From: Pseudomonadota bacterium
GTDB taxonomy: Bacteria; Desulfobacterota; Desulfobacteria; Desulfobacterales; Desulfobacteraceae
Length of the DNA: 64,000 nt
Direction of reading: 5' to 3'
Assembly: GCA_018821535.1 (NCBI GenBank)
Contig: JAHJLV010000016.1
Location: forward strand, 1-64,000
The position numbers and the translations under genes are program-made. Below are positions 27,676-36,624 of the stretch, in pieces. Every line of letters starts with the position of its first letter. Position 1 is the first letter of the stretch. The notes beneath the pieces were generated by a model. It saw only the letters and a program-made list of their open reading frames with translations. It made no database searches and was not told where the DNA came from.

Positions 27676-29544
27676 ATGGATCTAAAGCAAGTCTGCCCTG
27701 AAAAATTACTCACGGCACAGGAAAGCGTCAAAAAAATCAAAAACGGATCACGGGTCTTTATCGGCACCGGCTGCGGAGAGCCCCAGGAGCTGATTAAAGC
27801 CATGGTGGAGGATCTTTCCATCCAGGATATCATCATTTATCAGATGCTGTCCCATTCGCTTTCCGATTATGTTGATGATGAGTCTTTTCTGTCCAGATTT
27901 TCCATAAAACTGTTTTTTATCTCCGCCATGATGCGCCAGTCCGCATTTGAAGGAAAAATTGATTATATCCCGGTGTATCTGTCACAGATTCCTGAAATCT
28001 TTTCCAATCGCGAAATCGGCCTGGATGTAGCGCTGGTGCAGGTCAGTCCGCCGGACCATCACGGATACTGCAGCCTGGGAATCTCTGTGGACATCACCCT
28101 TTCGGGCATGAAAAATGCCAATATTGTTATTGCCCAGGTCAATCCACAGATGCCCAGAACCTGGGGGGACAGCATTGTTCACATCGATGAAATTGATTAT
28201 CTTGTGGAATTTGAACAACCTGTGCTTGAATCCCTGCCGCTGACCAAAAACAAAAAAGTGGTGGAAAGAATCGGCCACTATGTCAACACCCTGGTGGATG
28301 ACGGTGCCACCCTTCAGATCGGATTCGGCCATCTTCCGGATGCAGTGGTTCCCTATCTTGCGGACAAAAAGGATCTGGGTATCCATACCCAGGTTATCAC
28401 CAACGGACTTTTACCCCTGTTCAAAAATAAAGCCATCACCAATAAAAAGAAAAACTACCTGCCGGACCGGACCATTGCGTCGCTGTGCATGGGCTCCCAG
28501 GAATTATATGATTTTGTTCACAACAACCCCAGCTTTTATTTCAGGTCTTCGGAATTTGTCAATGATCCCAATATTATTGCCAGAAATGACAATTTCATTT
28601 CTATCAGCTCCGCCCTTGAGGTGGATCTGACAGGGCAGATCTGCACGGATTCAAAGGGCTATCTTTTTTACAGCGGCATTGGCGACCAGGTGGATTTCAT
28701 CCGGGGGTCTGCCATGTCCAAGGGCGGATTTTCAATTGTCATCATTCCATCCACTGCCCAGGATGACGAGGTATCAAGAATTGTTCCCCATTTGAGTGAA
28801 GGCGCCGGTGTTGCGACCACAAGAGGGGATATTGATATTATCGTTACAGAATACGGCGTTGCTGAAATGCGACGAAAAAGCATTTATCAACGGGTCATGG
28901 AGCTTGCCCGGATTGCCCACCCCAAATTCCGGAAAAATCTGATAGAAGAAGCTAAAAAACGTCATTATATTTTCCCGGATCAGCTTCCGCCCACTACCCA
29001 GGATCTTTTATTTCTGGATCGGTATTTGTATTCCCTGAAGCTTGAAAATGGAAAAACCGTTGATTTCAGACCCCTTCTGCCTTCAGACGAATTTGAATCC
29101 AGACATTTTTACTATTCTCTGCAGGATGACTCCATTTATTACCGGTTTTTCAATAAACGCAAAGTCTTTTCAAGAGACATGCTCCAGCAGCAGTGGGCAG
29201 AAGTGGATTATCGAAGAAACATGACCATCATCGGACTGATGCAGATCGGCAAAAGAAAACAGATTGTCGCCATCGGCTCCTATGCAGAAGCAGGCAAATA
29301 TTCTGCTGAAGTGGCGTTCCTGGTTAAAGAAAAACTCCACGGACTTGGCATCGGCACCTATCTGCTTGGAATTCTGGAAACCATTGCAACCGAAAACAAT
29401 TATAAACAGTTTATAGCAACGGTTCTGGCAGAAAACCGAAAGATGATCAATGTCTTTAAAAACAAATATCCGCATGCCAAATTTTTAAGAAGCGGCAGCG
29501 GTGAAGTGGAAGTTGAGATGCCGTTTATTCCCCATAAAGACTAG
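27676..29544 (+). CDS. acetyl-CoA hydrolase/CoA-transferase fused to a GNAT acetyltransferase
   Basis: 622 aa, two parts. Residues about 10-430 form a family I CoA-transferase/acetyl-CoA hydrolase (4-hydroxybutyrate CoA-transferase-like) with SGIGDQVDFIRGSAMSKGGFS (shown shortened) and a conserved EYGVAEMR segment near 395. Residues about 455-600 form a GNAT domain with VAFLVKEKLHGLGIGTYLL as its acetyl-CoA loop. The first half makes or consumes acetyl-CoA; the second could acetylate a protein lysine or small molecule. Such fusions are known in Deltaproteobacteria. It has its own ribosome-binding site (CAGGAG), stands alone, and ends at a strong terminator. It converges with an acyl-CoA synthetase. 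Confidence 0.9.
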   Translation: MDLKQVCPEKLLTAQESVKKIKNGSRVFIGTGCGEPQELIKAMVEDLSIQDIIIYQMLSHSLSDYVDDESFLSRFSIKLFFISAMMRQSAFEGKIDYIPVYLSQIPEIFSNREIGLDVALVQVSPPDHHGYCSLGISVDITLSGMKNANIVIAQVNPQMPRTWGDSIVHIDEIDYLVEFEQPVLESLPLTKNKKVVERIGHYVNTLVDDGATLQIGFGHLPDAVVPYLADKKDLGIHTQVITNGLLPLFKNKAITNKKKNYLPDRTIASLCMGSQELYDFVHNNPSFYFRSSEFVNDPNIIARNDNFISISSALEVDLTGQICTDSKGYLFYSGIGDQVDFIRGSAMSKGGFSIVIIPSTAQDDEVSRIVPHLSEGAGVATTRGDIDIIVTEYGVAEMRRKSIYQRVMELARIAHPKFRKNLIEEAKKRHYIFPDQLPPTTQDLLFLDRYLYSLKLENGKTVDFRPLLPSDEFESRHFYYSLQDDSIYYRFFNKRKVFSRDMLQQQWAEVDYRRNMTIIGLMQIGKRKQIVAIGSYAEAGKYSAEVAFLVKEKLHGLGIGTYLLGILETIATENNYKQFIATVLAENRKMINVFKNKYPHAKFLRSGSGEVEVEMPFIPHKD

Positions 29545-29571
29545 CTCCGCCGGAAATACCAGTATCCGGTG

Positions 29572-29618
29572 AATAAGAACCTGCTGTAAAAAGAATACAG
29601 GGGTTCTTATTGTTTTTT
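29572..29618 (+). terminator. Rho-independent terminator after the CoA-transferase/GNAT gene
   Basis: AATAAGAACC (29572-29581) pairs with GGTTCTTATT (29602-29611), with an inner CTGTA/TACAG pairing, and is followed by a T6 run (29613-29618). It overlaps the 3' end of the convergent acyl-CoA synthetase gene. Confidence 0.85.
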
Positions 29619-31367
29619 AGAGCTCAGCTCAGGAAAATCCCAGTAGAAATATTCGGCAAGGCCGTCTTCTTCCCGGCCGTCCTGCCGACTGTTTTCCATC
29701 TGTCTTAATTCAACCCGTCTGATTTTTCCGCTGAATGTCTTGGGAACTTCGTCTACAAACTCTATGATTCTTGGAATCTTGAATTTGGGTAAGATCATCA
29801 TTGTATGCCTGAACAATGATAATGCAAGATCCCGGGATGCCTGATAGGTCGGATTCAAAATCACATATGCCTTGACCAGCTGATAACGGTTCGGATCCGG
29901 CGATCCCACCACTGCAACTTCAGCGACCGCATCATGTTCTCCCAGAGCACTTTCAACCTCAAAAGGACCAATCCGGTAATCCGAAGATTTGATAACATCA
30001 TCTGCCCGGCCCACAAACCACCAGTATCCATCTTCATCAAAAGATGCGCGGTCGCCGGTATAGTAAAAATTATCCACAAAAACCGAACTCATTTTATCCG
30101 GGCTTCCGATATATTCTGAAAAAAGCCCTGCTGCCCGCCATTGATCAAGCTTCACCACAATATGGCCCACCTGATCCGGCTCTGTAATTTCATTACCTTC
30201 ATTATCTGCCAGAGCAATATCATACATGGGACAGGGAAATCCCATGGACCCTTTACGCATTCTCTCCATATTCCAGGGCGGATTTCCAATCATGGCTGTG
30301 GATTCAGTCTGACCGTAAAAATCTCTGATCCGGATACCGGTACACGCTTTCCATTTGTCATGAATATGCGGATGCAGCGGCTCGCCCGCGCTCAATGAAT
30401 GACGCAGTGAAGACAGATCAAAGGACTCCAGATTCATATTTGCGAATCGTCGCCAGGCTGTCGGATGGGTGCAGAATGTTGTTGCCTTGTACTTTGAAAG
30501 TGCATCCAGATACTGTTCTGAATCCAGGTCAGAATATTTCAGGCCCAAAACAGTGGCTCCCACATTCAGGGGTGCAAAAAAACCGGACCATGACCATTTT
30601 GCCCAGCCTGCAGCGCCCAGATTATTGTGAATATCATCGGGCCGGACACCGATCATCAGGGTTGAAGACAGATGTCCCACCGGGTAGGAAACAGCTGTGT
30701 GCCCCACTCTTTTTGGCAGGCCGGTTGTCCCGGATGTAAAATAACAAAACAGAAGATCAGATGATTTTGTCCGGGCAGCAAGCGCCTGTGTGGATTCTTT
30801 CTCAATTTCCTCAAACGATCTCCAGCCCTCTTTCTGCCCGATCACCAGCTTAAGTTTGGGTTTTATATCATTGTGTTCCAATGCCTGATCAATCAGGTTC
30901 GCAGAATCCTCATCCGCCATGATGACATCCGGAGGATAGGTTTCAAACCGGTATTCCATGTCCCTTTGTGTCATTGTAATGGCTGTCGGGACACTGACGA
31001 TCCCGGCCTTTATGCAGGCAAGGGTGGCAAACCAGTTCTCCGGCAGGTGCGGTGCCATCATATACAGATTTTCTCCTTTTGTGACCCCGCAGGTTTCAAA
31101 AAAATTGATCAGCTGATTTGCTTTTTGAGCCAGATCGCCATAAGAATAGATTTTTTTTTCCGATGAATCCATGTCAGCCCAGATCAGGGCGGTGTTCTCC
31201 GGATGTTCCTTCACATGGAGTTCTTCAAATATTTCAGCAGTCCAGTTAAAATATTCAGGCATCTGCATTGAATTGATCCGGGCAAATAATTTTTTCGCAC
31301 CCGCCTCCATCTCCAAGGCATTTTCCAACTGATTTATTCGAATTACTTCTCTAAAAAGCTCTTTCAT
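29607..31367 (-). CDS. acyl-CoA synthetase (AMP-forming, medium-chain/acetyl-type)
   Basis: 586 aa ANL-superfamily ligase that activates a carboxylate to its CoA thioester via an acyl-AMP. Core motifs are the P-loop YFTSGTTGLPKR (about residues 230-241), FYGQTES (about 365), the YTGDRASFDEDGYWWFVGRADDVIKSSDYRIGP block (shortened), and a C-terminal FSGKIRRVELR containing the acylation Lys. It resembles medium-chain acyl-CoA synthetases; the exact acid is not predictable. The start at 31367 is preferred over a TTG at 31418 because AAGGAG precedes it. It lies downstream of its own promoter and converges with the CoA-transferase gene, so both act on CoA esters. Confidence 0.9.
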   Translation of the reverse strand: MKELFREVIRINQLENALEMEAGAKKLFARINSMQMPEYFNWTAEIFEELHVKEHPENTALIWADMDSSEKKIYSYGDLAQKANQLINFFETCGVTKGENLYMMAPHLPENWFATLACIKAGIVSVPTAITMTQRDMEYRFETYPPDVIMADEDSANLIDQALEHNDIKPKLKLVIGQKEGWRSFEEIEKESTQALAARTKSSDLLFCYFTSGTTGLPKRVGHTAVSYPVGHLSSTLMIGVRPDDIHNNLGAAGWAKWSWSGFFAPLNVGATVLGLKYSDLDSEQYLDALSKYKATTFCTHPTAWRRFANMNLESFDLSSLRHSLSAGEPLHPHIHDKWKACTGIRIRDFYGQTESTAMIGNPPWNMERMRKGSMGFPCPMYDIALADNEGNEITEPDQVGHIVVKLDQWRAAGLFSEYIGSPDKMSSVFVDNFYYTGDRASFDEDGYWWFVGRADDVIKSSDYRIGPFEVESALGEHDAVAEVAVVGSPDPNRYQLVKAYVILNPTYQASRDLALSLFRHTMMILPKFKIPRIIEFVDEVPKTFSGKIRRVELRQMENSRQDGREEDGLAEYFYWDFPELSSKKQ

Positions 31368-31432
31368 ACCGGCAAAGCACTCCTTGAAATCTATTCGCTC
31401 ATCATATATACAATACAACCAAAGTACTTGAC

Positions 31433-31462
31433 TGTATAATTTATAGCAATTATGTTTGTCAA
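31433..31462 (-). promoter_or_regulatory. sigma70-type promoter for the acyl-CoA synthetase
   Basis: On the minus strand TTGACA (31462-31457), an 18-bp spacer and TATACA (31438-31433) lie about 65-70 nt before the preferred start codon at 31367. Confidence 0.5.
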
Positions 31463-31543
31463 AGTTTTTTTAATTATCCTTTAGATTATTCTGGTAGATT
31501 ACTGTGGCCATTAACTTGACAAAACTCAATCATCCGCAAATAT

Positions 31544-32506
31544 ATGAACAATACTAAAACCCGAATCATTCTTGCCCCCCTTCAGGGATTTACAGACGTC
31601 ACCTTCCGAAATGTATATGCAGATCACTTTTCAGGCATTGATGAGGCCATGGCTCCGTTCATTTCCACTATGGGGCAAAAACGTTTGAAACCTTCCAGGA
31701 TCAAAGATGTTGATCCTGAAAAAAATCAAAAACTGTTCATCACTCCGCAACTCCTTGGCAACATGCCTGAAGATTTTATTTTTCTGGCAGATTGCCTGTA
31801 TGACATGGGCTATAAAAAAATAAACTGGAATCTGGGCTGTCCCCATTCAAAGATTGCAAAAAAAAAAAGAGGTTCCGGCCTTTTAATGTATCCGGATCTC
31901 ATTGATGATTTTTTGGGACGTGTGCTGCCAAAAATATCAAATACCCTTTCAGTGAAAATCCGTCTGGGCAGAAAATCCAAAAAAGAGATCGAACAGCTTC
32001 TGCCGGTGCTGGATCACTATCCCCTGGATGAAATCATTCTTCACCCCAGAACCGGTGAACAGATGTACACCGGCGTTTCAGATCATGATGCCTTTGCCGC
32101 TGCCATGGAGAACAGCCGTCATTGCTTTACCTACAACGGCGATATCACAAGTCTTGCGGCATTCAACACGGTCAGCACCCGATTTCCCGGCATTCATCGT
32201 TTCATGATCGGCAGAGGAATTTTATCCAACCCGTTTCTTGCAGAACAGATAAAAGGAATTATTATAAAAAAAAACAAGCTGCTCCGCCTGAAAGCGTTTC
32301 ATGATGCCCTGTTTGAAAATTATCAGGCCATATTTTCAGGACCCGGGCATTTGATCAGCCGGATGAAAGGGTTCTGGAACTATCTGGGACTTTGTTTCAG
32401 CAACAGCGAAAAGCAGATCAAGAATATACTTAAAGCAAAAACAGCCGAAACATATCAGGATCGGGTAAATGAATTTTTCAATACCGACCCTGAATTTGCA
32501 GGTTAA
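31544..32506 (+). CDS. tRNA-dihydrouridine synthase family protein
   Basis: 320 aa FMN-binding TIM barrel. It opens IILAPLQGFTDVTFR, has the catalytic Cys in NWNLGCPHSKIAKKKRGSGLL (about residue 100), and IGRGILSNPFL for flavin phosphate binding. It reduces uridine to dihydrouridine in tRNA. It is shorter in the C-terminal helical domain than DusA/DusB and the ring pattern of the N-terminus differs from dusB at 50.5 kb, so this is a second, diverged paralogue. It begins very close to a possible promoter (TTGACA at 31516) and precedes the Usp gene by 20 nt. Confidence 0.88.
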   Translation: MNNTKTRIILAPLQGFTDVTFRNVYADHFSGIDEAMAPFISTMGQKRLKPSRIKDVDPEKNQKLFITPQLLGNMPEDFIFLADCLYDMGYKKINWNLGCPHSKIAKKKRGSGLLMYPDLIDDFLGRVLPKISNTLSVKIRLGRKSKKEIEQLLPVLDHYPLDEIILHPRTGEQMYTGVSDHDAFAAAMENSRHCFTYNGDITSLAAFNTVSTRFPGIHRFMIGRGILSNPFLAEQIKGIIIKKNKLLRLKAFHDALFENYQAIFSGPGHLISRMKGFWNYLGLCFSNSEKQIKNILKAKTAETYQDRVNEFFNTDPEFAG

Positions 32507-32526
32507 ATATAATGGAGGAAACCAAA

Positions 32527-33051
32527 ATGGCACAACCGGCAAAAAACATCCTTTTTGTGTCCGATCTTTCCGTAAACATGAAACAGGTCTTTGAACATGC
32601 TGCAACCCTGGCTGTATGCCAGGATGCCAGAATCACCATTCTTCATGTAATGGAAGAAGACCCGGGTGCTGAAAAACGCATCCGTCTGGCCTTTGGAGAA
32701 GAATTATATCAGGATTCCAAATCAGAGAACACCGATGGTGCCAGAAATATTTTAATCGGGAAAAATATTGGTGCACTAAAAATTCGCCAGGCCATTGCAG
32801 GGTTTTTCCAGAAAGCAATTGAAGAAAACAACGCAAAACAGATGGATTCTTTGATGCAGAAAATCATTGTGGCTGAAGGCCGATCTGTCATCGATGAAAT
32901 TATCGCCACGTTGGGAGAAGAACACTGCGATATGATTGTCATGGGATGCAGGCAGGAAGGACTGATTTCTGAAGCCATGGGCGACAAACTGATCCAGAAT
33001 ATATTAAAACGTTCAAACGTCCCTGTGTTTGTTGTTCCCTTTTCTGAATAA
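32527..33051 (+). CDS. universal stress protein (UspA family)
   Basis: About 174 aa. Typical start KNILFVSDLSVNMKQVFEHA, then RITILHVMEE, and a C-terminal block with IVMGCRQEGLISEAMGDKLIQNIL ending in VPVFVVPF. The usual ATP-binding GxxGx(9)GS/T is only partly preserved: the final Ser/Thr is missing, so ATP binding is uncertain. A central helical insertion (about 50-95) is longer than in standard Usp. ATG at 32527 is chosen because GGAGG lies 7 nt upstream; a longer start at 32512 is possible. Confidence 0.85.
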   Translation: MAQPAKNILFVSDLSVNMKQVFEHAATLAVCQDARITILHVMEEDPGAEKRIRLAFGEELYQDSKSENTDGARNILIGKNIGALKIRQAIAGFFQKAIEENNAKQMDSLMQKIIVAEGRSVIDEIIATLGEEHCDMIVMGCRQEGLISEAMGDKLIQNILKRSNVPVFVVPFSE

Positions 33052-33064
33052 AAAATTACAGTAC

Positions 33065-33108
33065 AAAAAACCAGGCAGGAAAGTCACAACTGTGTTTCTC
33101 CTGCCTGG
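33065..33108 (-). terminator. Rho-independent terminator after the lipase gene
   Basis: CCAGGCAGGA (33071-33080) pairs perfectly with TCCTGCCTGG (33099-33108). On the minus strand the hairpin is followed by TTTTTT (33070-33065), so it ends the GntR-esterase-lipase transcript. On the plus strand it has no T run but may still help to end the usp transcript. Confidence 0.8.
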
Positions 33109-33148
33109 TGTATCCTGCAGATAAAAAAAATAATTTCTGCCGGTTTAC

Positions 33149-34525
33149 TTATTGGACAAAATCATTGAACTGCACTGAAATCCTATGGTAGTCTGATGCC
33201 CACCCCGGGATATTAATGATCTGCATTTTTCCATTCCCGCCTCTGGGTATTGCAGTAATGCGAATCATGTCAGTGGGCACAAAAAGATCCACCCCGGTCA
33301 TAAAGGGCACGCTGTGCAAAAATCCCACAGGTTCATCAATGTAACTTATACCGTCTGCATTCTGATCAAACACATATACAACATTGGTACGGTTGATAAA
33401 TTCGCCCGTAACTTCATTGATAACATCCACACCGTTAATTGCCAGGATATCTTTTTCCAGCGGACGTTCACCCCAGAATTCCTTATCCCTGGAAATGATC
33501 AGATTTGCCTGCTCCGGGTGCGTATCCATACTCGCACCAATCCCCTCACCCACCCTGGAGGTATTCAGGCGGACAAAATAATCACTTCTTAAAAAAGATT
33601 CCTTATAAAAATGGTGATCCTGGCCATCCCTGATAATGACAAATTCAAACCGCTCTCCGGCACGGGCTTTAAAGGGACCAAAATTTCCATCCTCGCCAAT
33701 TTCAAATACCGCCCTGGGATGTTTGCTCAATCGATTTCCGGTTTTGTGGCTGATTCTGTAAATTTCAAGCATGGCGCCGTCAACACCGATATTTTCCGGG
33801 AAAAGGCAGGCCCGGCCAGCGATTTCAATCAATCCCCAGGTCTCCGGGACCACTCTGGTGGTCTGGGGTGCAGTTCCTGTAAAAAATGAATACATCTCAA
33901 AAAAGGATTCAGCAGATGTGCAGACTTCGACATGGGTCTGGTTGTCTATGACCACATTTTGAGCATCATCAATCTCTGCTTCTTCTTTATAGGTCATACC
34001 CGCCCAGAGCGCCATCGTCTCTACACCACCTGGTGGTGATGAAATCCCTGATAGAGCCATCTGTTTTCCACTAATTCCATCAATGTTTACATAATGGGCC
34101 ACTTTTGCTGCCCGGGCCGGATTGGAGTTCAGATAGTACTGGGACACGAAGGTTCCCATGGAATGCCCCATTAAATCCACCTGTGTTTTTCCCGTGGTTT
34201 CCAGAACCTGAGCAATCAGCGCATCCAGTCGGGGATAAACCACTGTCGGCCAGTAAACATACGGATTTTCTGCCGAAGAATCATATTCCATTGCATGGAT
34301 ATGATCTTTGGGATATCCGTTGCTCATAAAGCGCATGGCCTGGGATTCAAACTGTGAGGCAGAACCGGAACTGCCATGAATGAAAATGACCGGGTTGTGG
34401 GCAAATGCTTTTTTGCCTTTATGGTGAGCATGCTTTGCAAAGGCAGGTGAAGAAATTAATAATAAGGTGACCGATAAACTGATCACAGCAGACAGTAAAA
34501 CAGATAATTTAAATAACGCTTTCAT
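33149..34525 (-). CDS. secreted alpha/beta-hydrolase lipase
   Basis: 458 aa. A signal peptide ends ALA-like at LLISSPAFAKH (about residue 30), followed by a His/Lys-rich KHAHHKGKKA. The lipase core (about 45-280) has the oxyanion motif FIHGSSGSASQF and the nucleophile GHSMG (Ser near 123). A C-terminal region (about 300-458) is beta-rich and may be an accessory domain; triacylglycerol lipases of this fused shape occur in environmental Proteobacteria. It is the last gene of a run with two carboxylesterases and a GntR regulator, which points to extracellular ester use. Confidence 0.88.
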   Translation of the reverse strand: MKALFKLSVLLSAVISLSVTLLLISSPAFAKHAHHKGKKAFAHNPVIFIHGSSGSASQFESQAMRFMSNGYPKDHIHAMEYDSSAENPYVYWPTVVYPRLDALIAQVLETTGKTQVDLMGHSMGTFVSQYYLNSNPARAAKVAHYVNIDGISGKQMALSGISSPPGGVETMALWAGMTYKEEAEIDDAQNVVIDNQTHVEVCTSAESFFEMYSFFTGTAPQTTRVVPETWGLIEIAGRACLFPENIGVDGAMLEIYRISHKTGNRLSKHPRAVFEIGEDGNFGPFKARAGERFEFVIIRDGQDHHFYKESFLRSDYFVRLNTSRVGEGIGASMDTHPEQANLIISRDKEFWGERPLEKDILAINGVDVINEVTGEFINRTNVVYVFDQNADGISYIDEPVGFLHSVPFMTGVDLFVPTDMIRITAIPRGGNGKMQIINIPGWASDYHRISVQFNDFVQ

Positions 34526-34581
34526 CTTTTCTCCTTGTTTTTGACACAGTCCTTATTTATTTGTTGTCTGTTCAATAATAT

Positions 34582-36599
34582 TCATGGAAATGCGGCGTTA
34601 AGGCCAGTTTTTATGGTTATCTCGTCCTGGCCGATTTCAACATAAATATCATTTTGTACAGAATAAGCGGGCCACTCAACGACACCAGGGACGCTTGGGT
34701 TACCGGTTCTGGCAAAAGTAGACCAGATGGCCATGGTTTTATCAGCCATGGCCATGTCTTGCGTTCCCCATTGCATCGAGATAAAAACATCCGCAGCATC
34801 ACCTTGCTTGCCAGTAATACCGTTCCCGTTCAAATCCGGAATGGTGGGAAACGGAGCACTTGTTTCCGGATCAAGAATCAAACCAAAATAGTAGTTGTTG
34901 ATAAAAGTTGCCGGATAGTTAAACAGATAGGGAATCTCTCCACCATGGTTGGCAAGCAGCCCCATCTGATTCCATCCTCTGGGTACCCGGTTGAATTTAT
35001 AGACAAACAAATCGGATGAGCTGTAATTGCTTCGAATCGGCATCTGTTGTTTCATCCCATAAATAATACTGGGATAATCCATGGCAGTGCAGCCGATTAA
35101 CAGCGGCACATCATTGGGCTGTCCATTGACAAGTGTATTGTAATACGTATCAGGAATACAATAATAATCCACGTTAGGCCGATAGGTTTCACGAGGGATA
35201 TTGTTATCTGTATCCGCCTGAATAATTGCCGTCCATGGCAAAGTGCGGGCTTCTTCAAGGGTAACAACCTCGTTTCGTCTAAAGGCAGCTTCACCAATAG
35301 CTTCTGCCGTGGCTATGGAAGATTCAATGGTGTCTGCGGGTGATACCGGACCGATTCCAGCCATAATAATCGCTTTATGAAACAGCCCTTTGGCCAGAGG
35401 AGACATCATCAATGAAGCGGTTTTAGCACCACCGCCGGACTGCCCGAATATGGTCACATTATCCGGATTTCCGCCAAAAGACCGGATATTTGCTTTAATC
35501 CATTTCAATGCAGCCGTCAGGTCCATCTGACCATAATTTCCAGACCCCCCATACTCGGACTCTTCTGCAAGATCAGTATGTGCCAGGTATCCAAAGGGTC
35601 CCAGTCGGTGAACAACCGTTACCAGGACCACATCTTTGGTGGTCAGTGCATCAATGTTATTGTAGCCTTTAGTGTTTCCGGTCAAAATGGTAAAAGACCC
35701 GCCATGGAACCAGACCATGACCGGAAGGCCTGTGGCATTTTTAGGAGCTGTCACATTCAGATAAAGACAATCCTCACTCATGCCGCCCTCTCCATATTGC
35801 TCCATTGCCATTGACTGTGCAGCCTGATCTCCCCAGGCGATGGCATCTCTTATACCATGCCATCTCTTTGCTTTCTGAGGTGGTCTCCAACGCAGATCTC
35901 CTATAGGAGGACGGGCATATGGAATTCCCAGGAACTGCCAGGTGGTTTCGTTTGCTTCAAAACCACTAAGATATCCTTTTCGGGTATGGACAATTTTTCT
36001 CAGGCTTGTTGCACGCTGATAATATTCAAGCGCAGCAAGACTTTTTCTTAAGGGACGGACTCTTGGATCATTATCGGTGAACACGCCAGCTGTGTTCAGC
36101 TCATCCATCAATGCAAGGACACTGGCATCTGAGGCAAAGGCTGCTGTATCCTGATCAAAATCGATGACATTGCTGTATTGAGAAACAATATGAGATGTTC
36201 TGCGACTGATTTGAATACCATCATTCAGGTTCCCATTCTGGTCCAGTGTCTGAAGAAAAACCAGCAGATTATTGACACGCGCATCTTCAGGGCCTTGCGC
36301 GCTTTCAACCAGGTCTAATGCCGTCACAAAGCGTTTGCCCATGGTTGTTCCCAATACCAGATCGCCGACCGAAAAAGTAACCGGCGTATTTTTATTATAT
36401 CTGAACCTGCCAAAAGCATTGGTTGTGCCAGAACATTTTTCTCCTTCATATGTCAAACCAGATACACGGCTGCCGAGAAAATACCCGAATTGAGTGCAGC
36501 ATTTAATTTTTTGAGGCTGCACGCTTTATCCTGCCCGGCAAAACCAGGCTGCGCAGAAAATAATAAAACAACTAAATAAATTGCAATCCTAAAAATCAT
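34582..36599 (-). pseudogene. carboxylesterase B-type paralogue with signal peptide out of frame
   Basis: The mature part (34582 to about 36510) is a complete type-B carboxylesterase: Cys-rich N-terminal domain (CCTQFGYF, KCSGTTNAFGRF), then the esterase with FLGIPYARPPIGDLRW, the nucleophile GQSGGG, and a His in NHGGEIPYLF. A good signal peptide with AAGGAGG starts at 36599 (MIFRIAIYLVVLLFSA) but is in another frame. The paralogue next to it has 18 nt between AGCCTC and TGCTGC; here there are 11, so a 7-nt deletion separates the secretion signal from the enzyme. A GTG at 36522 could still give a cytoplasmic protein. Best called a disrupted duplicate. Confidence 0.75.
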
Positions 36600-36624
36600 A
36601 TGTCCTCCTTATTACGATCTAATA

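Noticed and set aside
31516-31544. Promoter TTGACA directly before the Dus gene
   Set aside because: The matching -10 (AATATA) would overlap the start codon, so it would have to be leaderless; not convincing.
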